From JBEKCP01 sp050014815 (lineage in GTDB: Bacteria > Planctomycetota > Planctomycetia > Pirellulales > Thermoguttaceae), in NCBI GenBank assembly GCA_050014815.1, contig JBEKCP010000339.1, positions 1 through 9,073 of the forward strand: 9,073 nt of DNA, in the 5' to 3' direction. A program made the translations under genes and the position numbers. The notes beneath the pieces were generated by a model that saw nothing but the letters and a program-made list of their open reading frames with translations, ran no database searches and was not told the origin of the DNA. Below are positions 1 to 5,751 of the stretch, one piece after another (the stretch's first letter is position 1; every line of letters starts with the position of its first letter).

Positions 1-28
1 GGCCCGACCTCGCTATGAAATCCCTTTC

Positions 29-1531
29 TCAGCATCCCTCCACCTTCACTTCCAATTTCAACGCCGCCATCACCGCGGCGGCCAGCGGCCCTTCTTCGCC
101 GTCCAGCAGTGTGCGGGGATCCAACAGGAGTTGGTTGTCGTGGATGCGGGCAAAGACGCTCGGGCGGCCGCGGCGGAGCCGGGCGGCCAATTCGTCCGGG
201 CCGATGCCGGCCGCGTGGACCGCTACCAGCCGCGTCGGCAGGTCCTGGCCGGGCAGCGAGCCGCCGCCCATCTGCGAGACGCCGTCCACCACCGCGACGG
301 TGAAGGGGACAGTCCCATTTTCGCGGCCATGCCCGACCATGCTTCGCATGGTGCCCGGGTGCCCGCGAAAATCGGGACAGTCCCCGGCGGCCCGGCCAAT
401 CGCCTCGGCGATCCGCCGGGCCTGCTCGTCAATATCCGCCAGACGCCGGCAAACCATCCGGAGCGTCGGGACCTCGTGGAGGGCCTGCTCCTCGTCGAAG
501 AAGAGCCCCAGCGTCGCCTCCAGGGCGGCCAGCGTGAGCTTGCCCACCCGAACGATCCGGGCCAGCGGGTTCTTGCGTACCGCCTCGACCAGGTCGGCCC
601 GGCCCAGGATGACGCCCCCTTGCGGGCCGCCGATCAACTTGTCGGTGCTCGAAAGGACCAGGTCCGCGCCGCCGCGGATCGAGCCGGCCAGCAGGGGCCC
701 CGCGTCCAGGCCAAACGCCGCAAGGTCCACCAGCGCGCCGGCCCCCACGTCGTCGATCAGCACGAGCCCGTGCTCGTGGGCAATGCCCGCCAGTTCCTCC
801 AGCGGGACCTCGGACGTGAATCCCGTGATCTTGTAATTGCTCGGGTGGACGCGGAGGATCGCGGCGGTCTGGGGGGTGATGGCCTGCCGGTAGTCGCGGG
901 CGTGGGTCTTGTTGGTCGTGCCCACTTCGATCATCCGGGCGCCGCTGGCGGCCATGACGTCGGGCAGGCGGAACGAGCCGCCGATCTCGACGAGTTGTCC
1001 GCGGGAGACGATCACTTCCTTGCCCGCCGCCACGGTGCTAAGCGCGATCCACGTTGCGGCGGCATTGTTGTTGACCACCGTGGCCGCTTCGGCGCCGGTA
1101 AGCTGCTGGAAGAGCCATTGGATCCGGGCGTCGCGTTTCGCGCGGCGGCCGGTGGCAAGGTCTGCTTGCAGGAGCGAGTAGCCCGAAAGCTCGTCGGTAA
1201 TCTGGCGAATCGCGCGTGCCGGCAGTGCCGCGCGTCCCAGCGCCGTGTGGAGGATGACGCCGGTGGCGTTGATCACGCGGCGATAGCAGGGCCCGGCGGC
1301 GTCCCGGATCGCGTCGAGGGCGGAGTCCAGGATTTGACGGCGGAGGGCCGCATCGGCCGGCTGAGGGCCGGCATCCCCGACGAGGGCGGCCCGGGCCTCC
1401 TCGACCGCCCCACGGACGCACTCGACGACGATCTTCCGCGGCACGTCGGCAGCGGCGCGTGCTAATTGGCCGTCTTGAAGGAGTGCCTCTACGGAGGGGA
1501 TGCTTCGCAGCCGGTCTTGCGTCGAGGACAT
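29..1531 (-). CDS. selA: SelA, L-seryl-tRNA(Sec) selenium transferase
   Basis: This PLP enzyme converts seryl-tRNA(Sec) to selenocysteinyl-tRNA(Sec) using selenophosphate, in the cytoplasm. The 500-residue product is longer than the roughly 460 residues of E. coli SelA. Family features are all visible: an N-terminal helical domain (IPSVEALLQDG, residues 11-21), RVINATGVILHTALGRAALP (85-104), VVNNNAAATW (152-161), RVHPSNYKITGF (228-238), LIDDVGAGALVDL (258-270), the PLP lysine K298 in SSTDKLIGGPQGG, and the C-terminal MGGGSLPGQDLPTR (421-434). I chose the ATG at 1531 because homology begins there, with a purine-rich GGAAGAG just upstream; the frame is open further upstream to 2161, but that part runs through a repeat and intergenic DNA. 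Residues 383-409 are not family sequence: they are encoded by a palindromic repeat inserted in frame. The 28 bases beyond the stop end the window, so a following selB cannot be checked. The function is near certain. Confidence 0.96.
   Translation of the reverse strand: MSSTQDRLRSIPSVEALLQDGQLARAAADVPRKIVVECVRGAVEEARAALVGDAGPQPADAALRRQILDSALDAIRDAAGPCYRRVINATGVILHTALGRAALPARAIRQITDELSGYSLLQADLATGRRAKRDARIQWLFQQLTGAEAATVVNNNAAATWIALSTVAAGKEVIVSRGQLVEIGGSFRLPDVMAASGARMIEVGTTNKTHARDYRQAITPQTAAILRVHPSNYKITGFTSEVPLEELAGIAHEHGLVLIDDVGAGALVDLAAFGLDAGPLLAGSIRGGADLVLSSTDKLIGGPQGGVILGRADLVEAVRKNPLARIVRVGKLTLAALEATLGLFFDEEQALHEVPTLRMVCRRLADIDEQARRIAEAIGRAAGDCPDFRGHPGTMRSMVGHGRENGTVPFTVAVVDGVSQMGGGSLPGQDLPTRLVAVHAAGIGPDELAARLRRGRPSVFARIHDNQLLLDPRTLLDGEEGPLAAAVMAALKLEVKVEGC
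305..385. repeat. Palindromic element, GGGGACAGTCCC family, copy 1 (inside selA)
   Basis: An 81-bp imperfect inverted repeat. The left arm 305-325 begins GGGGACAGTCCCATTTTCGCG in essence, and the right arm 364-385 is its complement with two differences (one extra C and one A/T change). Inside it is a short perfect hairpin, CCATGC-TTC-GCATGG (337-351). The block GACCATGC..GCATGGTGCCCG is shared with the copy at 5923-6039, so these are members of one family. Its length is 27 codons, so selA stays open and gains residues 383-409 (starting GDCPDFRG, ending NGTVP). The structure resembles REP/BIME-type or MITE-like palindromes; no transposase is present in the window. Confidence 0.9.
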
Positions 1532-1573
1532 AGAACTCTTCCGGGGTAAGGGTCCGGGCGAGGACACCCTTCC

Positions 1574-1579
1574 ATTGTA
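1574..1579 (-). promoter_or_regulatory. Possible -10 box for selA
   Basis: On the minus strand the hexamer TACAAT lies about 43 bases upstream of the selA ATG, within CATTACAATGG. No convincing -35 box is found 16-19 bases further upstream, where the end of the palindromic repeat at 1600-1664 begins. The same TACAAT core is seen in the better promoter reading the other way at 1750-1755. This is a weak call based on one hexamer. Confidence 0.3.
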
Positions 1580-1599
1580 ATGAGTCGGCTCACCCTCCA

Positions 1600-1664
1600 C
1601 ACTAGCCCGACGCGCAAGCGAGGGAAACTCGTTGCCACCCCCTCGCTTGCGCTTCGGGCTAGTG
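1600..1664. repeat. Palindromic element, TRKRG/PDAQARE family, copy 1 (intergenic)
   Basis: A 65-bp hairpin with two 25-base arms (1600-1624 and 1640-1664) that are complementary apart from one position, around a 15-base centre. The left arm begins CACTAGCCCGACGCGC and the right arm ends CTTCGGGCTAGTG. The same arms recur at 6412-6478 inside a coding region, while the centres differ. Translated, this family gives SPTRKRG and SLALRAS, peptides I recall as frequent stray segments in planctomycete proteins. Here it lies between the divergent selA and secreted-protein genes, close to the selA -10 candidate, so it could affect transcription from that side. Confidence 0.9.
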
Positions 1665-1725
1665 TTTGCCACCGAATAACCCGCGCTGGGACTCCCACTC
1701 CCCTGCCAAAAATCCGCGGGGGGGC

Positions 1726-1755
1726 TTGCAGTCTCTGGGGCATGATTGTTACAAT
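1726..1755 (+). promoter_or_regulatory. Sigma70-type promoter for the secreted-protein gene
   Basis: TTGCAG (1726-1731) and TACAAT (1750-1755) are separated by 18 bases, a good match to the housekeeping consensus. Transcription would begin near 1762, leaving a leader of about 120 bases before the ATG at 1884. No other plausible promoter is seen in this intergenic region on the plus strand. Confidence 0.55.
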
Positions 1756-1883
1756 AGGGGGGCATTGTCTTGGTGGCGATGAGCGTCCGTCCGAAAACAT
1801 CGATTCTCGTAGCGGTCGCCCGAGGGGCGTAGTCCCTTTCGACGAGGGGCTCGCGGAGGCGGCCGGCGGGAAGGGAGGATCGC

Positions 1884-2734
1884 ATGAAACGGTTTGGCCG
1901 ACTACGCATTGCTGGGTTGCTGTTTCTCTTGACTGCTTTGGCGCTTGGGGCCGTCGCGTCGCGCGGCGGTGCGGCGCCGAAGAAGACTGCCGACGACGAC
2001 GAGCCGCCCCCGCTGGCGATTGGCGACGATCCGGTCGGGTTGCCGGCGAAAGATGACGACGCTCCGGCGGTAGCGCCTCGCCGCAAGCCGGCCCCCGGCG
2101 ACCGCACACAGGGCGAGTCGGACGCGCCCGCCAAGAAGCCGGCCCGTCCCGCCGCGAGCAACGATCCGAACAGTCCCGGTTACAAGCCGGCCGGCGGCGA
2201 GCACGGGAAAGACTGGGAAGCGCTGCTGGCGTCGGCCGAGAAGGATCTCTCGGCCCTGAAGCTCGCCGGGGGCGGCAAGAAGGACGACGGCGCCGACCTC
2301 TTCGTTCTCGCCACGATGAGCGGAAGGCCATCGGGCGCACGAAGACCGACAAGGCGGCCGAGGTGCTGGCCAAGAACGCCCGGGCGCGGTCGATCGAAGG
2401 GAAGCTCGAAGCCTTCAAGCCGACCAAGCCGGGGCGGAAATCGCCGGACGACTATTTCGTCGTGGGGACGGGCGAGTTGTTCCCGACCACCCAGCATGCG
2501 GACATCCGGTTCCACGTCGTGGGCGGCACGAAGCCCACCGCGAGCATGCTGTTGGAGTTCATCCTGGCGGGCAGCGACAAGACCCAGCGCATGTGGCACG
2601 TGTTCGACCGGTTCCGCAGCCAGGCCGACGCGGACACTTTTATCGCCCAATTGCGGAACTGGTACGACACCATGGAACAGCAACGCGCCCAGATGGCCGC
2701 GATCTACAATGCCAAGACAACGAGGCGCTGCTGA
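1884..2734 (+). CDS. Secreted protein of unknown function, interrupted by a frameshift
   Basis: I do not recognise the family. The ATG at 1884 follows a strong ribosome site, GGGAGGA (1873-1879). A Sec signal peptide is clear: a basic start (MKRFGRLR), a hydrophobic core (IAGLLFLLTALALGAVA) and a likely cleavage near ASRGGA-APK. Next comes a low-complexity stretch rich in Asp, Pro, Lys and Ala (residues about 33-95), suggesting a flexible extracytoplasmic linker. The original frame makes sense to LFVLA (about 2312). Sensible coding then continues one frame over, from DERKAIGRTKTDKAAEVL (2315 onward) through DDYFVVGTGELFPTTQHADI to the stop at 2732-2734. Adding one base near 2312-2315 would join both parts into about 283 residues. 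There is no homopolymer or slippery heptamer at the junction, so a sequencing or assembly deletion or a true mutation is likelier than programmed frameshifting. Unrepaired, the first frame would run on to 2810 with an arginine/serine-rich out-of-frame tail. Confidence 0.7.
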
Positions 2735-2747
2735 GGGATTTGATTCC

Positions 2748-2766
2748 GGCTGTGGTGTCCACAGCC
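2748..2766 (+). other. Hairpin directly after the secreted-protein gene
   Basis: A perfect 8-bp stem, GGCTGTGG-TGT-CCACAGCC, with a 3-base loop, 14 bases after the stop codon at 2734. It has no T tract, so it may be an RNA-stabilising 3' end rather than a terminator by itself. Confidence 0.5.
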
Positions 2767-2779
2767 ATCGGTCAAGCGG

Positions 2780-2841
2780 GGTGTCCGTGCGCGCACCGAA
2801 AACCGCATAGCGGGGGTGGGCGCACGGACACCGTTGTTTTT
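2780..2841 (+). terminator. Intrinsic terminator-like hairpin before the methyltransferase
   Basis: A perfect 13-bp stem, GGTGTCCGTGCGC (2780-2792) with GCGCACGGACACC (2820-2832), is followed by GTTGTTTTT (2833-2841). The 27-base loop can itself fold (CCGC-ATA-GCGG). It most simply ends the secreted-protein transcript. It stops only eight bases before the AGGAG of the next gene, so it could instead control read-through into that gene. No promoter is visible between the two. Confidence 0.6.
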
Positions 2842-2859
2842 GGGGGCCAGGAGTTTGAC

Positions 2860-3693
2860 ATGAAGACCACCAGCGGCATCGGCCTCCAGGACGTGCAGGC
2901 CGTCTACAGCGGACCGGAGGGAGAACTCTGGGAACTCGTCATGGGGCAGCAGATCCATCTCGGCGGCTTCCAGTCGTCGATGGAGCTGGCCGAGAAGGCC
3001 GGCATCGGGCCGGGCATGGCGGGCGTCGATCTGTGCTGCTGCAACGGGGCCGGAATGCGCGTCCTCGTGCGGTTCCGAAACGTCCGGCGCATGTGCGGCG
3101 TCGACGCCACGGAAGCCATGATCCAGCGGGGACGTTGCCGCACCGAGGCCGAAGGACTGTCGGACCGGATCACCTTCGTGCTGGCCGACGTCACCCGGAC
3201 CGGCCTCGGGGACGGCTCCGCCGATTTCGTCTGGGGCGAAGACGCCTGGTGCTACGTGGAAGACAAGGGCCGGCTCATCGCCGAGGCGGCACGGCTGGTC
3301 CGGACAGGCGGCATCATCGCCTTCACCGATTGGATCGAAGGCCCTCCGGGACTGGCCGCCGCCGAGGCCGAGCGATTTCTCCGGTTCATGAAGTTTCCCG
3401 GCGTCCTGGACCAGGAGGGCTACGTCGCCCTGCTGGCCGATCACGGGTGCGAGGTCCTTGCGGCCGAAGACACCGGACGCTTCGCCCCCTGTGTGGACCT
3501 CTACCTGGACATGCTCTCCCGGCAGTGTACCTACGACGCGCTGCGGATCCTCAATTTCGACAGGCAGTTGATGGAGGCCCTCGGCGGGGAAATGCAGTTC
3601 GTCGGCGAGCTGGCCCATGCGGGCAAGATCCGGCAAGGGCGATTCATAGCGAGGAAACGCGATGGCACCATACGACCATACCCGCCCCGCTGA
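2860..3693 (+). CDS. Class I SAM-dependent methyltransferase, substrate unknown
   Basis: A 277-residue cytoplasmic enzyme of the Methyltransf_11/25 type. The start is the ATG at 2860, preceded by AGGAG (2849-2853) at six bases. The N-terminal part, ELWELVMGQQIHLGGFQSSMELAEKAGI (22-49), resembles the lid segment of small-molecule methyltransferases that carry an xxHLGG/xxHxGY motif ahead of the SAM fold. SAM motif I reads GVDLCCCNGAGMRVL (55-69), where most relatives have a glycine-rich VLDLGCGxGG. The acidic residue of motif II is D82 in CGVDATEAM, motif III is ITFVLADVT (104-112), and FVWGEDAWCYVEDK (123-136) is motif IV-like. The C-terminal part (170-277) has a cap-like helical region. It looks like a single-gene unit; the adjacent hairpin may limit read-through from upstream. 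A small metabolite is a likelier substrate than nucleic acid or protein, by resemblance only. Confidence 0.85.
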   Translation: MKTTSGIGLQDVQAVYSGPEGELWELVMGQQIHLGGFQSSMELAEKAGIGPGMAGVDLCCCNGAGMRVLVRFRNVRRMCGVDATEAMIQRGRCRTEAEGLSDRITFVLADVTRTGLGDGSADFVWGEDAWCYVEDKGRLIAEAARLVRTGGIIAFTDWIEGPPGLAAAEAERFLRFMKFPGVLDQEGYVALLADHGCEVLAAEDTGRFAPCVDLYLDMLSRQCTYDALRILNFDRQLMEALGGEMQFVGELAHAGKIRQGRFIARKRDGTIRPYPPR

Positions 3694-3743
3694 CCAAAAC
3701 TCGCTCTGGGAAGAATCTCAAACGGCATTCATTATGGCACCTC

Positions 3744-3775
3744 CTTTGCGACTTAGCGGCTTAGCGCCTTTGCGT
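3744..3775 (-). repeat. Dispersed GCAAAG-rich repeat, copy 1 (inverted)
   Basis: The reverse complement of this 32-base block reads ACGCAAAGGCGCTAAGCC... and matches 3975-4006 at 28 of 32 positions. The type (ACGCAAAG with short repeats of GCGAAG/GCTAAG) is familiar as a dispersed intergenic repeat in many bacterial genomes. Together with the second copy it brackets a 263-bp segment as inverted ends. Confidence 0.75.
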
Positions 3776-3789
3776 AATATCCCTCCCAC

Positions 3790-3939
3790 TCACCGCGCTG
3801 CCTTTACGACAGGCCGTCCTACAACGTTGGACCTGCCCTTGACGGTGATTTCCCCCGCCGAGACCTCAATTTCGCGGCGGTTGAGCTTCAGCTTAAGTAT
3901 CGCGTCTCCGAGGCAGGCCGCTACACGCGGAGGGGCCAT
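3790..3939 (-). CDS. Doubtful small ORF or gene remnant
   Basis: Between the two inverted repeat copies, the minus strand can encode 49 residues from an ATG at 3939 to a TGA at 3790-3792. The middle, LKLNRREIEVSAGEITVKG, alternates hydrophobic and polar residues like a beta-strand protein and looks more protein-like than the other frames here. There is no clear ribosome site upstream. It could be the tail of a decayed gene or chance. No function is proposed. Confidence 0.25.
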   Translation of the reverse strand: MAPPRVAACLGDAILKLKLNRREIEVSAGEITVKGRSNVVGRPVVKAAR

Positions 3940-3974
3940 TTGCAAGGGCACCGGTTCAGGATGCAGGGTATTTC

Positions 3975-4006
3975 ACGCAAAGCCGCGAAGGCGCAAAGTC
4001 GCAAAG
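3975..4006 (+). repeat. Dispersed GCAAAG-rich repeat, copy 2
   Basis: Reads ACGCAAAGCCGCGAAGGC followed by GCAAAGTCGCAAAG. It is the partner of the inverted copy at 3744-3775, differing at four of 32 positions. The block also contains short internal repeats of GCAAAG. Confidence 0.75.
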
Positions 4007-4079
4007 TCGCTCACCCGGTACGGCAGCAGCGCCACGGACGGCGGATGAATCAAAGGGATGACGACCGAGGGGCAGCGCG

Positions 4080-4572
4080 ATGTCCACGTCAATCGAAGAA
4101 TGTCAAGATTTTCCAAAGGACAGGCTGCTTAAGGGCAACCTTAACAAGTCCCTGTCCTATCTGAAGGAGCGGGTTGCGAGGGCGGAAAACGCGAAGGCGG
4201 CGCGTTCCTATATCGTCGAGACCGTCAAGATCATCAAACTGGATGGTACAAGCCTCGGCTTTCAGCAACGCGGCTGTGGGCCAAACTTTCAGGGAGGCTG
4301 CCTGACTCCGGTATCCGACCGTTTACCAGCAACAGAAGGAAGACCTGGTCCTGGTGAAGGGTGGCGCAGAAAGTCGACTATTTCGTAAAGCATGCCAGAT
4401 CAGCGCGGTGGGGAAGGATTGCGCGGGCAAGCCCCTCAAGGTGCTTTCCCCAAAGATGCAAAGAATCTTTGGCGACTTCGGAGGGCGGACTGCAATTCAA
4501 CGCAGCCCGCCCCGGTGGGTGGCGCCCCGCTTCGTGGACAAGGCGATCGAGTACATCAAAGAATTGGAGTGA
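4080..4572 (+). pseudogene. Decayed gene with GCGPNFQGG motif, frameshifted
   Basis: The ATG at 4080 follows a good GAGGGG site (4067-4072). The first frame reads sensibly for about 75 residues: a lysine/alanine-rich helix (KSLSYLKERVARAENAKAARS), then YIVETVKIIKLDGTSLGFQQRGCGPNFQGGCLT. It then turns into nonsense (PVSDRLPATEGRPGPGEGW) and stops at 4388. A second frame takes over from about 4306: YPTVYQQQKEDLVLVKGG, then ISAVGKDCAGKPLKVLSPKMQRIFGDFGGRT, ending RFVDKAIEYIKELE at the TGA 4570-4572. The two parts look like the start and end of one protein with a frame change and probably some loss in between. The GCGPNFQGG segment reminds me of uncharacterised proteins linked to nucleotide-modification or defence loci, but that is a weak memory. 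It ends five bases before the dehydratase operon, and its last bases supply that operon's first ribosome site. Confidence 0.5.
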
Positions 4573-4576
4573 GGAT

Positions 4577-5746
4577 TTGGCTACAGGCTCAACATGCTGC
4601 GATAGCAAGCCCCACCAGTGGTTCTCGCGGATGCTGGAGAATTGCCACGCGTACGCGGCCGCGGCGAAGGCGGCGGGCCGCCCGGTCGTCGGCATCCTCT
4701 GCGAGTACACGCCGCGGGAGATCATCCTTGCGGCAGGCGGAGTGCCCGTCTGCCTTTGCGGCGGGTCGGCCAAGACCATCCCGCCCGCCGAGGAGCACTT
4801 GCCCGTCAACCTCTGCCCCCTGATCAAATCCACCTACGGGTACCATCTCCAACGGAGCAATCCGTTCCTGGAGATGGCCGACCTGGTGGTGGGCGAGACC
4901 ACGTGCGACGGCAAGAAGAAGATGTACGAGTTGATGGCCCAGACGCGGCCCATGTACGTTCTGGAGTTGCCGCAGAAGCCGGACGATCCGGACGCCCTGG
5001 AGCACTGGGTCCGCGAGTTGCAGAAGTTCCGGGAGTTCCTGGAAGCCCGCTTTGGCCGGCCCATCACGGACGATCAGTTGCGTCAGGCCATCCTCTTGAT
5101 GAACCGCGAGCGAGGGCTTCGCCGGGATCTGGCGGCCCTGATGCAATCCGATCGCCCGCCCCTGAGCGGACTGCAGCTCCTGGCTTTCAAGAGCAGCATT
5201 TCGGGCATTCCCGCCGACCTCGATCAGTACCAACGGGCGCTGGCGGCGCTCGGGGCCCGCGGCGCCGACGGCGAGCCGGCCTCCCCGCCCGTGCGGGTCC
5301 TCATGACGGGCGTGCCGACCGTGCGCGGGGCGGAGCGGGTCGTCGAGATCGTGGAAGGCCACGGCGGGTTGGTCGTGTGCATGGAGAATTGCACGGGGTT
5401 GAAGCCGATCCTGGAAGACGTCGATCCAAGGGCGCCGGACCCGCTCCGCGCGTTGGCCGAGAAGTATTTTCGCATCCCCTGCCCCGTGATGACCCGGAAT
5501 GACCGCCGCCTGGAGGCGATCCGCCGCCTCGCCGGGGCCTATCGCCCCGAGTGCATCGTCGAGCTGATCTGGCAGGCGTGTCTGACCTACGACGTGGAGT
5601 CCTACCGCATACGGCGGCTGGCGGAGGACGAGTTGGGCTTGCCCTACCTTCGCATCGAGACCGACTACTGGCCGCTGGATTCCGCCCGCATCGCCTTGCG
5701 CGTCGAGGCCCTGATGGAGACGGTCCGCGCGGGGCGGACGGGCTGA
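4577..5746 (+). CDS. YjiM/double-cubane-cluster-type 2-hydroxyacyl-CoA dehydratase family protein
   Basis: This 389-residue protein belongs to the HgdB/BcrB/YjiM superfamily. These proteins bind [4Fe-4S] or double-cubane [8Fe-9S] clusters and carry out low-potential reductions when fed electrons by an ATP-driven activase. Visible family motifs: RPVVGILCEYTPREIILAAGGVPVCLCGG (35-63), LPVNLCPLIKSTYGY (75-89), DLVVGETTCDGKKKMYELM (102-120), YVLELPQKPDD (127-137), KSSISGIPADL (205-215), VLMTGVPT (241-248), VVCMENCTG (266-274) and IVELIWQACLTYD (327-339). Candidate cluster ligands are C42, C59, C61, C80, C110, C272 and C335. The length matches E. coli YjiM (about 383). I chose the TTG at 4577 because GGAG lies seven bases upstream and the preceding frame closes at 4572. 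The ATG at 4631 is an alternative that would remove 18 residues. It is the first gene of a four-gene operon; no promoter was recognised upstream. The true substrate is unknown. Confidence 0.88.
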   Translation: MATGSTCCDSKPHQWFSRMLENCHAYAAAAKAAGRPVVGILCEYTPREIILAAGGVPVCLCGGSAKTIPPAEEHLPVNLCPLIKSTYGYHLQRSNPFLEMADLVVGETTCDGKKKMYELMAQTRPMYVLELPQKPDDPDALEHWVRELQKFREFLEARFGRPITDDQLRQAILLMNRERGLRRDLAALMQSDRPPLSGLQLLAFKSSISGIPADLDQYQRALAALGARGADGEPASPPVRVLMTGVPTVRGAERVVEIVEGHGGLVVCMENCTGLKPILEDVDPRAPDPLRALAEKYFRIPCPVMTRNDRRLEAIRRLAGAYRPECIVELIWQACLTYDVESYRIRRLAEDELGLPYLRIETDYWPLDSARIALRVEALMETVRAGRTG

Positions 5747-5751
5747 GCCCC

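Larger units (their letters stand above)
3694..4079. other. Gene-poor stretch with inverted dispersed repeats
   Basis: This 386-base stretch has no convincing gene of normal size. It holds two copies of a 32-base repeat in opposite orientation (3744-3775 and 3975-4006) and a doubtful 49-codon ORF between them on the minus strand. Plus-strand open frames crossing it read through the repeats and show no family resemblance. No RNA gene was recognised. Confidence 0.6.

Noticed and set aside
131..1465. A 444-codon plus-strand open frame across selA
   Set aside because: It is the antisense shadow of selA in GC-rich DNA. The minus-strand frame has clear SelA motifs and the plus frame has none.
1532..2161. 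N-terminal extension of selA by 210 codons to an upstream start
   Set aside because: The extension runs through the palindromic repeat and antisense to the signal-peptide gene. SelA homology begins at the ATG at 1531.
4303..4305. TGA read as selenocysteine in the frame leading to 4572
   Set aside because: The codons before this TGA in that frame are not protein-like, while the neighbouring frame clearly codes up to that point. A frame change explains it better.
4450..4472. Perfect 8-bp inverted repeat CCAAAGAT/ATCTTTGG as an operator for the dehydratase operon
   Set aside because: It lies in coding-like sequence of the decayed gene, about 105 bases upstream with no promoter elements nearby. 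Chance is as likely.
4361..4576. Extending the first dehydratase-type gene upstream to 4361
   Set aside because: The extension is arginine/serine-rich and out of frame with the decayed gene it overlaps. Its resemblance to the family starts only after about 4620.
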